From NCBI RefSeq assembly GCF_000314975.1, contig NZ_BAEN01000015.1:122484-186483 (forward strand): 64,000 nt of DNA, written 5' to 3'. Below the pieces are notes generated by a model. It worked only from the letters and a program-made list of their open reading frames with translations. It had not been told where the DNA came from and did not search any database. The position numbers were made by a program, and so were the translations under genes. Every line of letters starts with the position of its first letter. Positions within the stretch are counted from its first letter, which is position 1. Source of the stretch: Aliiglaciecola lipolytica E3 (GTDB lineage: Bacteria; Pseudomonadota; Gammaproteobacteria; Enterobacterales; Alteromonadaceae). This document shows, in pieces, positions 26,901 to 35,455 of this stretch.

Positions 26901-27842
26901 ATGTTTGATGTTAGCAGAGAGTATTGCCAGGTAGTTGAAGCTTATCTTCCTACAAAGTGGTTATATCATCAGCGTGTGCCCATGGAGGTTTACCTAACAG
27001 GATTAAACACTGCTGCAAAACAAACTCAAGATAGTTTATGGGGATTTAATGTTGGAAAAAATATTACCAGTGCAGAGTATGGGCTGCTGGGCTATTTAGT
27101 CGAATCCTGCGGAACATTACAATCAGCTTTAGACGCATTAATGCAATTTGATAAAACCGTAGCCGATATTGGACAAATTCAATTTATCCCTAAAGCTAAT
27201 GTCGGCACATTAGTGTGGCAGCCTTACTTTCATAATCGACATGCCGTATTGCGCAATATGACAGCTTGGCTGTCAACTGTTCGCCGTATTACTGGCAAAC
27301 CTATCTCGCCTAGCAGCGTATATTTACAAGATGACTTTTCTGTTTCGGAGTTACACGATCTTGAACGTTGGTACGGATGTCAGGTGAAAGGGCTAAGTGA
27401 CGATAATTGTATTGTGTTCGATTTGAGCATATTGTCCACGCCAATATTATCGCGAAATGAGTTGGTAAATAGTCACTTACTTTTAGCGGCTCAAGAAGCA
27501 AAGCAACGTTTTACGAGTGAGCATAGTTGGCTAAGTGAGTTACAAATGGTGTTGCATAGTGCTGATTTACATTATCTCACTTTGTCGATGTTAGCCGACG
27601 TGCTTAACTTATCGACGCGAACTTTACAGCGACGCTTGAAGGCAAAAGAAAAGACGTTTAGTCAATTAGTTGATAACGAACGAAAACGACGATTTGAGCA
27701 GTTTGCTCCCACAATGCGCAAACAAATGTTAAGTGATTTGCTCGGTTACAGTGAACAAGCGTCGATGAACAAAGCCGTGCATCGTTGGTTTGGTATCTCG
27801 CCTAGTGAATATGTTAATTCTAAGCAGAAAAAAGCCGTTTAG
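26901..27842 (+). CDS. AraC-family transcriptional regulator
   Basis: A 313-residue regulator of the OruR/ArgR-like AraC group. The N-terminal 1-200 is an Arabinose_bd-type sensing domain (LWGFNVGKNITSAEYGLLGY, LQSALDALMQF). The C-terminal double helix-turn-helix shows LTLSMLADVLNLSTRTLQRRLK and LSDLLGYSEQASMNKAVHRWFGISPSEY. It is divergent from the SRPBCC/sterol desaturase operon (about 90 bp between starts) and is the obvious candidate controller. The stop codon sits inside the stem of the following terminator. Confidence 0.9.
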   Translation: MFDVSREYCQVVEAYLPTKWLYHQRVPMEVYLTGLNTAAKQTQDSLWGFNVGKNITSAEYGLLGYLVESCGTLQSALDALMQFDKTVADIGQIQFIPKANVGTLVWQPYFHNRHAVLRNMTAWLSTVRRITGKPISPSSVYLQDDFSVSELHDLERWYGCQVKGLSDDNCIVFDLSILSTPILSRNELVNSHLLLAAQEAKQRFTSEHSWLSELQMVLHSADLHYLTLSMLADVLNLSTRTLQRRLKAKEKTFSQLVDNERKRRFEQFAPTMRKQMLSDLLGYSEQASMNKAVHRWFGISPSEYVNSKQKKAV

Positions 27843-27860
27843 AAAATCTAAACGGCTTTT
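27830..27860. terminator. Bidirectional intrinsic terminator
   Basis: A perfect 14-bp stem, AAAAGCCGTTTAGA (27830-27843) with its complement (27847-27860) around an AAA loop, with A- and T-runs on the two sides. It serves both the AraC gene and the convergent PEP-CTERM gene. Confidence 0.9.
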
Positions 27861-27880
27861 ACTGTATAACTCACATATAA

Positions 27881-28603
27881 TTATGCTTTTCGGCGACGCA
27901 TACCCATAACCATCATACCAAAGCCAAGTAAGGCAATCGCTGCTGGCTCTGAAACAACACCATAAGTTAGGTTGTCGTAACGTACGTCAAACGAGTTACC
28001 GTCATTCTTCGCGTTTAGTATCACTTCTCCGAACGAAGTCGTTCCTGATGTGTTTTCAGAATAGACCATAGTGTCGTTAATGAAATATTGCACACCGTTG
28101 TTCGCGGCTTTAAATGCGATTGTGTTGAACGCGTCCACATTGAACAGTGATACTAAGTCAACCCAGGCGTTGTCCCAGATGGCTAATCCAGCCTCAGGAT
28201 CAGTCACGTCAGCGCCTTGGAATTCAACAATTGGGTAGCTCGAGATGGCGTTGGCATCATTTCGCCCAACACCCCAGAATCCACCGAATCGTTCGCTGTT
28301 AGTCCAGTTTGAATCGACGAACATATCTATAGAAACAAAATTAGATCCTGTTGTATCTAATTTCATTCCGTGTGTGTCGTAAAAAGCGCTTCCGCCTGGA
28401 CCATTGCCCAAAGTTGCGCCATCAATACTCATAACGAGTTCATTGTTTACGATTTGGAATCCTGCCGGAGCTGCGCGGTCTACGCTAAAGTCGGCTAAAG
28501 AGTCGCCATTGTCAAACGTCTTTGTGACTAAAGTTGCATAACTTGACGCTGTTACAAACGCCGAACCTAAAACTGCTATTTTTATGAGTTTATTAAAATT
28601 CAT
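27881..28603 (-). CDS. PEP-CTERM sorting-domain protein
   Basis: A 240-residue exported protein: signal peptide MNFNKLIKIAVLGSAFVTASSYA, a beta-sandwich-like body (concanavalin/LamG-like pattern such as AFNTIAFKAANNGVQYFIND), and a C-terminal PEP-CTERM module, VSEPAAIALLGFGMMVMGMRRRKA (motif, hydrophobic helix, basic tail). Such proteins are processed by exosortase and reach the surface, often with exopolysaccharide. No exosortase gene is in the window. It ends at a shared terminator with the AraC gene. Confidence 0.88.
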   Translation of the reverse strand: MNFNKLIKIAVLGSAFVTASSYATLVTKTFDNGDSLADFSVDRAAPAGFQIVNNELVMSIDGATLGNGPGGSAFYDTHGMKLDTTGSNFVSIDMFVDSNWTNSERFGGFWGVGRNDANAISSYPIVEFQGADVTDPEAGLAIWDNAWVDLVSLFNVDAFNTIAFKAANNGVQYFINDTMVYSENTSGTTSFGEVILNAKNDGNSFDVRYDNLTYGVVSEPAAIALLGFGMMVMGMRRRKA

Positions 28604-29295
28604 AGTACTTCCTTTTTATTTAGATTTTTCGCAAATTTGTATGTTTGCATCTAGGTTTTAGCATATTTTGTACCATGTTTGTTTGTATATAAATATCAAC
28701 TATTTGGGTGCGTGTGGTTGTTATTTTGTTAAAACTTTTGACAGTAAATTGTGTATTTATTGAACATTTTGAGGGTGGGTGAGTTTAATGTTATTCGTAT
28801 CGGTATATTATTTAACCTTATGATTTTGCTAGCTTAAAGGGTTATTTTTTAATCGTTTGATGAGTTTATGTAATTATGAATTTGTGATCAGGAGAACTGG
28901 GTATGTTAATTATATGTAAATCTGCAATTGTTTTTTTTGTTTGAAACATGCAGCAAGCTGTTGAGAGATAACTAAGTGGAAATTGTCTTCGATTAAGAGT
29001 ATCGATAATTTGTTTTTCATTTGATTTGCGTCCAATCCTCATAGAATAAATCACACATTTTTACATTGGCGTTAGTTTAATTTTTCAATAGGTATATTAA
29101 ATAGGCAACGTTTAACAAGGTGGTGCCGTGCATTTAGCTATTTTTTCAGTGTTAAGGTCAAATGGAGGTAAAATATTCTGGTCTTTTAATGCTTTTAATC
29201 TTTCCCGAGTTCTGTATTAATGTAGATTACTATTAGTAAATACTGTAATTGCCGACAATTACTTAGGTTAATCTAGTCTCATTTGAAAGGTCTCA
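28604..29295. other. Intergenic region, 692 bp, AT-rich
   Basis: It lies between the divergent PEP-CTERM and cupin genes and should contain both promoters. The sequence is very AT-rich, with many T-runs. I see no convincing ORF, repeat or strong dyad. A frame of 62 codons on the minus strand (28866-29054) has no ribosome binding site. Confidence 0.4.
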
Positions 29296-29739
29296 ATGAT
29301 GAAATCTCAAAAACTCTATTCTTTGTGTTATCTGTTATTTTTATTAATATGTCCATTCGCTTTTTCACAAGACTCTTTATCAACTTCTGTGATGACTCAG
29401 CAACAAGCTAAAATAACCGAAGGTGATGGCTGGGTATTCTATGAATATTTTACCGCTGACACCTACGGTACTAAAAACGCGCTGACAGGCATGGCTATTA
29501 TTCAGCCCGGTAAAGAAATCCATCCGGCGCATGAACATTTTGAAGAAGAGTATCTTATGTTGACCCAAGGTTCTGGAGTGTGGACGATTGAAGGAAAAGA
29601 GTCTGATGCTAAAACCGGTGATATTCTGTATGCCGCGCCTTGGGATTCTCATGGGATTAAAAATACCGGTGATCAGCCGCTAGTTTTTGTTGTTATGAAA
29701 TGGCAAAGTAAAGGCGTACCTGAACCGCAATCTAAGTAA
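29296..29739 (+). CDS. Exported cupin-domain protein
   Basis: A 147-residue protein with a signal peptide (cleavage after CPFAFS). A single cupin barrel at 50-135 has motif 1 HPAHEHFEEEYLMLTQGSG (HxH...E metal ligands) and motif 2 DILYAAPWDSHGIKNTG. It is periplasmic or secreted. It precedes, by 45 bp in the same direction, an exported M24 peptidase and may be in operon with it. Substrate unknown. Confidence 0.82.
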   Translation: MMKSQKLYSLCYLLFLLICPFAFSQDSLSTSVMTQQQAKITEGDGWVFYEYFTADTYGTKNALTGMAIIQPGKEIHPAHEHFEEEYLMLTQGSGVWTIEGKESDAKTGDILYAAPWDSHGIKNTGDQPLVFVVMKWQSKGVPEPQSK

Positions 29740-29784
29740 CATTAAAAACAACGAATCTATCCCACTAAAAGGAAGCAGTTAGAC

Positions 29785-31077
29785 GTGAAATATTTTGGCA
29801 TTTTTTGGTTATTGTTTACCCCCTTGTTTGCATCTGCACAATTCTCAGATCCATCTCCATGGCCTGAGATCCGTAAAAAACGTATCGCTACTTTATTGCC
29901 CTCTGCATTAAAAGAAGCAAATGTCGATGCGTGGCTAGTTATCTGTCGTGAAAACAATAACGATCCCTTGGCAGATCATGTAGGTTGCGAAAATGCAGGG
30001 CAAACAGCCGCATTTTTATTTTATAACCATGAGGGGCAATTTCATTCAATGGCGTTCTCTCCAGTGGGTGAGGCTACAGCCTTTAAGGATGTTGATCTGT
30101 TAAATGAAGTCGTACCCGTTGAGCGCAGTGCTTCTGCAATTCAAATTGCAGCTGATTATTTAAAAAATAAAGACTTCAAATCGATAGCAATCAATATGTC
30201 TACTAAGAATGCACAGGCTGACGGTATTAGCTTTACCCAGTATCAACAGTTAAGCAGTGCGCTTGGTGATGAATACAGTAAAAAACTCACTTCGGCCGAA
30301 GAGGTGATTTATCAATGGCTTTCGATCAAGCTACCAGAAGAAATTGAGATCATGCGTCAAGCGGCGAAATTAACTGCACAATGGCAAATTGAAGCGTATC
30401 AACAAGTGACACCGGGGGTCACAACCGATGCTGATGTTGCTCGATTTTTAAAGGCGAAAATGCGTGAGGCGGGAGTGACAGATGGCTGGGCCGCAGCACA
30501 AAACCCCAATGTAAATTCTGGAACAGATCGCGGTCATTCTCATCCTATGGAAAAAATTATTCAACCAGGGGATGTGATTCAGACTGACTTTGGGATCCGT
30601 GTTTACGATCGCTGGGTAACAGATATTCAACGATTTGCCTATGTGTTAAAGCCAGGTGAAACCAAAGCTCCAGAGGACATTCAAGGTTATTGGGAAAATG
30701 CCAAACAAGGGCAAAAAGCGGCTTTCTTAGCCATGAAGCCTGGGGTTAAGGGGGTAGATGTTGATGCTGCTCAGCGTAAAATTATGGAAGATACTGGATC
30801 AATTCCATTGATGTGGAGTACCGGGCACCCGGTTGGCTATGTTGCTCATGATACCGGCCCGAATCTTGGCGGTTCTCGTGCGACGAGTGTTCGTCCCGCC
30901 GCGCAGAAAGTTTTGGCAACCGGTATGACGTTTGCGTTTGACGGGTTTTACAGTTGGCTGTTAGATAATGGGCAACCGAAAACGATATCTGTCGAAGAAA
31001 TGGTGGAGATAACTGAAGATGGAGCTGAGTATCTCATTCCACCACAACAAGAATTGATTCTAATTAAATCTCAGTAG
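29785..31077 (+). CDS. Exported M24-family peptidase (Xaa-Pro aminopeptidase-like)
   Basis: A 430-residue pita-bread metallopeptidase. It starts at GTG 29785 with AAGGA upstream; the signal peptide is cleaved around LFASA-Q. An N-terminal creatinase-like domain (25-180) is followed by the catalytic domain with metal-ligand motifs: Asp in IQTDFGI, Asp in WVTDIQR, His in YVAHDTGP and Glu in VEEMVEITEDG. The fourth position, normally Glu in an EPG-type motif, reads FAFDGFY, that is Asp. The spacing of the first two Asp residues is one longer than usual. It may be catalytically altered. The 3' end overlaps the convergent TetR gene by 14 bp. Confidence 0.88.
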   Translation: MKYFGIFWLLFTPLFASAQFSDPSPWPEIRKKRIATLLPSALKEANVDAWLVICRENNNDPLADHVGCENAGQTAAFLFYNHEGQFHSMAFSPVGEATAFKDVDLLNEVVPVERSASAIQIAADYLKNKDFKSIAINMSTKNAQADGISFTQYQQLSSALGDEYSKKLTSAEEVIYQWLSIKLPEEIEIMRQAAKLTAQWQIEAYQQVTPGVTTDADVARFLKAKMREAGVTDGWAAAQNPNVNSGTDRGHSHPMEKIIQPGDVIQTDFGIRVYDRWVTDIQRFAYVLKPGETKAPEDIQGYWENAKQGQKAAFLAMKPGVKGVDVDAAQRKIMEDTGSIPLMWSTGHPVGYVAHDTGPNLGGSRATSVRPAAQKVLATGMTFAFDGFYSWLLDNGQPKTISVEEMVEITEDGAEYLIPPQQELILIKSQ

Positions 31078-31654
31078 CATCAGAGTTTATTTTGATTAGA
31101 TGCTGAATGGCTTGATCAACCAGCATTTGTACGCAGTCAATGCTGGTTTTTAAGTCAAATTCGAAATATTGACGGTAGTATCTCCAACTTGAAGCACTTA
31201 GGCTATAGCGTATATTTGCAGCGGTTTTTAATACCTCTTGTTTTGGTGCGCCAGGAAACGTGTTGCTGAGCAATAAGGTGAGATCGCGCAATCTATCTTT
31301 AGCTGTAGAGGATATAACCCGATGTAATAATTCGCTTTGAAGTAAAGTCGAAACTTTACGAGGCTGCGCGTCCAATTTGCTGTATAGCTCTTCGATATAA
31401 GCTGGCATCTCTGCGACTGACTTAGGTACCGCGGGCAAATTTAATTGCTGATGCAATAATTGCGTCAAGGCATCTAGGAAAACATCTCGTGTGGCAAAGT
31501 AACGAAACATAGTGCGCTCCGATACATTGGCTCGTTCAGCCACTTTTTTAAAACTGATGTCATTTACGTCTAACTCTTCAGTTAATTGGCAAGCAGCTTC
31601 AAGTAACAGATTGTGCGTAAATTCCATTTTTCTTTCTTGCAATGAGATTGTCAT
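31064..31654 (-). CDS. TetR-family transcriptional regulator
   Basis: A 196-residue regulator. The N-terminal helix-turn-helix (residues 12-58) reads LLLEAACQLTEE, ISFKKVAERANVSERTMFRYF and ATRDVFLDALT. The C-terminal ligand domain is all-helical and unassigned. It is divergent from the cupin gene at 31754 with a sigma-70-like promoter between; that gene is the likely target. It may begin at the internal Met ten codons in, as the longer N-terminus is unremarkable. Confidence 0.88.
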   Translation of the reverse strand: MTISLQERKMEFTHNLLLEAACQLTEELDVNDISFKKVAERANVSERTMFRYFATRDVFLDALTQLLHQQLNLPAVPKSVAEMPAYIEELYSKLDAQPRKVSTLLQSELLHRVISSTAKDRLRDLTLLLSNTFPGAPKQEVLKTAANIRYSLSASSWRYYRQYFEFDLKTSIDCVQMLVDQAIQHLIKINSDATEI

Positions 31655-31687
31655 TTCTAAAATATCCCTGTCACTTTTTATGCAAGC

Positions 31688-31717
31688 TTGACATATGCTA
31701 TGACATCTGTCTACTAT
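31688..31717 (+). promoter_or_regulatory. Sigma-70-like promoter for the cupin gene
   Basis: TTGACA (31688-31693) and TACTAT (31712-31717), spaced 18 bases, lie about 35 bp before the cupin ATG. Direct repeats of GACAT(A/C)TG flank the spacer and could bind the divergent TetR protein. Confidence 0.45.
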
Positions 31718-31753
31718 TTCAATTAACGAGTTTCTTGTTAAAGGATATTAGCG

Positions 31754-32194
31754 ATGCAAACCAAACCATTAATTAAACATGCTAGTGATGAAGGTTGGTT
31801 AGCGGTATTAGGCATGGAATTAAAATTTTTGTGCACGTCAGACGACACACAAGGACGATATTCCAGTATGCTCAATACCGTACCAAAAGGACTAGGAGCA
31901 CCCCCTCATAAACACCCTTGGGATGAGGCATTTTATGTGCTCAAAGGGCAAGTTGAGTTACTTTTAGGTGAAACTGTTACCGAACTTAGCCCAGGAGATT
32001 ACGCTTTGGTACCGGCTAATCACGTACATGCATTTAAAGGGTTATCTGATGAATAAGGTTTATTAATAGCGTTTGAATCGCCAAGTCATTCCCATCACTT
32101 TTTTCAAGAAATCAATGATCGCGTAAAGCAAATGCCAGAAGATTTGAGCCATATGCCAGATATTGGTCAGCGGCATAAGGTAGAATTTGTCTAA
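31754..32194 (+). pseudogene. Cupin-domain protein gene interrupted by an in-frame stop
   Basis: The first 100 codons encode a cupin: APPHKHPWDEAFYVLKGQVEL (HxH...E) and GDYALVPANHVHAF. TAA at 32054-32056 ends the frame inside the barrel. In the same frame, without any shift, the sequence continues GLLIAFESPSHSHHFFQE, then NDRVKQMPEDLSHMPDIG, to a second stop at 32192-32194. That tail resembles the usual end of this cupin family. One point mutation has therefore truncated the protein by about 46 residues. Readthrough or a sequencing error cannot be excluded. Confidence 0.75.
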
Positions 32195-32271
32195 GCGACA
32201 CTAAACTTAATGATTTAGCGGTATTTTTATTTTACAATCCGCGACTTTATTTTGGTTAGTGTAGGGCATAA

Positions 32272-33777
32272 ATGGCAGCTATAGGCATAGATTACGGGAC
32301 TTCTAACTCTGAAGTAGTCTTTTTTGATGGTGAACAACATCATTTCATTAAACTTGATCCCGCGCTTGATGCTGCTAACAAAATTCGTTCTTCAGTGTTT
32401 ATCTATTACGAAGAAGACTTGCCTCAACCGCCAGCACCAATTATAGAGGCAAAAGTCGCGCAAATTAAACGTGCGATTAACGATCAAATTGACAAAGCCA
32501 AACAAGGTTATTACGACGCTGTCGATCCCAGAGAGCAGCGCATATACAGTGACAAAATCGATGATTTACGCGCTGAACTACATAACCTCCCTGCGTTACA
32601 ACGCAAAGCCATTCAAATTTTATTGAAAGACATGACTGTACAAGATTTGTCTTTGCAACAACTGGTGGAAACTGGCAAGTTTGCTTTTGGTGAAGATGGT
32701 TTTAAACGCTATTTAAACATGCCCGATAAAGGTAGGCTGATTTATTCACCAAAAAACTTCTTAGGTGCAAATTTAATTGCAGGTCAGCAACAAGCTTTCA
32801 TCGGTATTATTGCTAAACAATTAGCATTCTTTCGACACAGTGCCGAAAACCAATTGCAAACAAGCGTTGATACAGCGGTGATTGGTCGTCCAGTAAAGTT
32901 TCATGGTACACGAGGTGAAGCTGGTAACAATCAAGCCATAGAAATTATGTCTGAAGCCGCAAAAATGGCTGGATTTTCACATGTTGAATTTCTCGAAGAG
33001 CCTATTGCTGCTGCATACCAGATTGAACGTAGTTTAAGTAAACCCACTAATGTGTTGGTGGTTGATATAGGTGGTGGCACCACCGATGTTTGTTGTATTA
33101 AATTGTCACCGGATAAACGAAACAACCTCAATAGACAGCAAGATGTTTTGGCTGTCACCGGTACTCGATTGGGTGGTATGGAATGCGATAAGAACCTGAT
33201 TGTTAAAACGATAGCACCGACAATGGGACAAAACTTATTGACCCAAAGTGGGTTACCTATTCCTCCTACCTATTTTTCAGACATGTGCGCAGTGGATGAT
33301 ATTTCCAAGCTCAACCATTTCTTTTCGGATGATTATGGATTGGAAATCGCGCAAACCATGTCGATTACTAAAGAGCCTAAGCTATTAGAACGATTGTTGG
33401 TGGTTCAGGAGCAAAAGCTATCTGCCAGATTAGTAAATTCTTCTCGCCTTGCTAAAGAATTGTTGTCTAGCAAAAGTGAAGTAACCTTGCCACTTCATTA
33501 CATTGAAGCAGATTATGATGTGAACATTAACTTGGACGATTTGAATCGTTCTATGCAAAGCTGGTTGCGCAGAGTAAAACGTTTGGTTTCGCAGTGCTTA
33601 GAAAATAGTAATGAAGCGCCAGAAATGTTGTTTATCACCGGTGGCATGAGCTTGTCTCCCATAGTCAAAAAAGAGCTACAAGAAATCATGCTACCTGACT
33701 TACCTCTAATGCAAGGAGATGCATTTAATTCGGTATGTGAGGGGTTAGCTATTCAGGCAAGTAAATTAACAAATTAG
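32272..33777 (+). CDS. yegD: Hsp70-family chaperone-like ATPase (YegD-like)
   Basis: A 501-residue actin-like ATPase. Phosphate 1 is GIDYGTSNSEV (residues 5-15), phosphate 2 is VVDIGGGTTDVCC near 265, and the adenosine motif is FITGGMSLSP near 465. FLEEPIAAAYQ matches Hsp70s. It lacks a canonical DnaK substrate-binding domain, as in E. coli YegD. An inserted helical stretch at 60-115 is charged. It is a single gene; role in protein quality control is not established. Confidence 0.88.
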   Translation: MAAIGIDYGTSNSEVVFFDGEQHHFIKLDPALDAANKIRSSVFIYYEEDLPQPPAPIIEAKVAQIKRAINDQIDKAKQGYYDAVDPREQRIYSDKIDDLRAELHNLPALQRKAIQILLKDMTVQDLSLQQLVETGKFAFGEDGFKRYLNMPDKGRLIYSPKNFLGANLIAGQQQAFIGIIAKQLAFFRHSAENQLQTSVDTAVIGRPVKFHGTRGEAGNNQAIEIMSEAAKMAGFSHVEFLEEPIAAAYQIERSLSKPTNVLVVDIGGGTTDVCCIKLSPDKRNNLNRQQDVLAVTGTRLGGMECDKNLIVKTIAPTMGQNLLTQSGLPIPPTYFSDMCAVDDISKLNHFFSDDYGLEIAQTMSITKEPKLLERLLVVQEQKLSARLVNSSRLAKELLSSKSEVTLPLHYIEADYDVNINLDDLNRSMQSWLRRVKRLVSQCLENSNEAPEMLFITGGMSLSPIVKKELQEIMLPDLPLMQGDAFNSVCEGLAIQASKLTN

Positions 33778-33807
33778 AAGTGATTCATTTTTCTTATTTA
33801 ATCTAAA

Positions 33808-34527
33808 TTATTGGTTTTCTTTAGATTTTCTCATGTGTTGTTCTAAAAATTGATTGACACTTAGTATATCAATATCTTTGACATGCTTACTGAAAACGAG
33901 ATAAACAGGTAATTTATAATGGGGGTAGATTGCGCGATTTACCTCATTCTTAGCGCCGTGAAGCTCAAATTCATACATACCCACATCGGCATTTGTGACA
34001 ATGGCGTCTACTCTGCCTTTTAATAGCAACTCTACAAGAATCGCAATATTGTTGGCTTTAACCTCTGGCAAGTTCTCAAGTTTAAAATGGGTTTTCATTC
34101 TTTGTGGGGCAGAAATTCCACGCATGGTCGCATAGGATTTAATTGGTTTTTCTGACTCTGATTTTAAAGTAAATAGTCCATATTGTGTTACATGTAGTGG
34201 GGTCGTTGTATAGTTTACATGTTCGCGTCGGTAAGGTTGATCCGCCATCGAAAAGTAACAATCATAATTATTCTTACCGAGCGTTTTTTTCAGTCGTTCC
34301 CACGGAATATTATCAATTCTGATCTTCCAGTTAAAGTGCGTTGCGAGGGCGTTTATTGCGTCTGTATCTAAACAGCCTAGTTCTTTGTTTTCATGACTAA
34401 ATATCGTGAAAGGTGGGTAGTGAGTTGTTGCGCAACGTATTTTGCGTGATTGTTGTTCCTCAGCCAAAACTAACTCTGAATTCAAAAGAACAGTTATAAA
34501 AATTGAAAAAATAAGAAACTTATTCAT
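33808..34527 (-). CDS. Periplasmic solute-binding protein, family 3-like
   Basis: A 239-residue exported protein (signal peptide cleaved after LVLAE). The SBP_bac_3 pattern is visible: IRCATTHYPPFTIF, LGCLDTDAINALATHFNWKIRI, RREHVNYTTTPLHVTQYGLF and GRVDAIVTNADVGMYE. Solo proteins of this type in Alteromonadales and Shewanella are common and lack a cognate ABC transporter. None is encoded beside it. Ligand unknown, probably a small polar molecule. Confidence 0.85.
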   Translation of the reverse strand: MNKFLIFSIFITVLLNSELVLAEEQQSRKIRCATTHYPPFTIFSHENKELGCLDTDAINALATHFNWKIRIDNIPWERLKKTLGKNNYDCYFSMADQPYRREHVNYTTTPLHVTQYGLFTLKSESEKPIKSYATMRGISAPQRMKTHFKLENLPEVKANNIAILVELLLKGRVDAIVTNADVGMYEFELHGAKNEVNRAIYPHYKLPVYLVFSKHVKDIDILSVNQFLEQHMRKSKENQ

Positions 34528-34693
34528 GACCTATTCATTCTACGCACTTAGAGTGTAAGTAAGAGAGTAGCAACTGGCAATGTTGAGGGCAATTAGTCTT
34601 TCGTAAGGGAGCTAAAAATGCTGTCATAATTAAGCTATTCGTTTTCCTATATGGACGTTCTGTGACATTACTCCCATTTATATTCCAACGTCG

Positions 34694-35209
34694 TTAAGTA
34701 TTGATATCCTGTATGAAGTTTTCTACCGCTTTAGCTAAAGACTGAAAAGCCATTTCACTGCATTTTACATGCTCGATATCAAGCCAATTAACGTCTGAAA
34801 TTTCATGTGCTTCTAAGTTTAATTTAGGCTTTTCGGTCAAATGACAAATGAACACACTATCAATCGTTTGGTAGTTAATTTTTTTATACAAATATTGGTT
34901 AGGGAAAGAACAAAAGTAGCGCCATTGAGAGGGCTGGATAATGAGCCCTAGTTCTTCTTCCAACTCTCTACTCAAGCCTTGCTCTAGACTTTCATGGTAA
35001 TCCACAAAACCACCTGGTAAGTCTAGTTTACCTTTGCCTGGTTCTTTAGCGCGAACAGTAAATAATAATTCGTTTTCGTAACGAATTATTGCTGCTACTC
35101 CTGCGGCAGTATTGTGAAAATAAACGAAATCGCAATCTGAGCAAACCCAATAGCGTTGACTATCAAAGTTTATTTTTGCACTTTTGCATTGTGGGCAATA
35201 AGGAAACAT
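34694..35209 (-). CDS. NUDIX hydrolase with N-terminal zinc ribbon
   Basis: A 171-residue protein. C5-x2-C8 and C23-x2-C26 form a zinc ribbon like that of NADH pyrophosphatase-type NUDIX enzymes. The NUDIX box begins at GGFVDYHESLEQGL and ends RELEEELGL, with the REXXEE catalytic core. It probably hydrolyses a nucleotide-diphosphate derivative. It is monocistronic. Confidence 0.9.
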   Translation of the reverse strand: MFPYCPQCKSAKINFDSQRYWVCSDCDFVYFHNTAAGVAAIIRYENELLFTVRAKEPGKGKLDLPGGFVDYHESLEQGLSRELEEELGLIIQPSQWRYFCSFPNQYLYKKINYQTIDSVFICHLTEKPKLNLEAHEISDVNWLDIEHVKCSEMAFQSLAKAVENFIQDINT

Positions 35210-35455
35210 AAATTAATATTTAATTGATGAATTATCAGAGTATCGGTTTTCCCTAAGTATTAGTCAAAGCAAAGCTTCGTAATTGGCGGGTTTATCTATA
35301 TGCGCGATGATATTATCTGTGCTTTATGTTTACGAATATAAAAATTGAGAGAATCCTAATATAGCGGCCTAGGTTTGAATGGCGAGTTTGGAATCTGTTA
35401 GAATGGCTGAGAACAGTTTAATTCCACTACTAGTAATAAAATAAGGACGTTGTTT

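Noticed and set aside
28866..29054. 62-codon minus-strand frame in the PEP-CTERM/cupin gap
   Set aside because: No ribosome binding site and no recognisable pattern.
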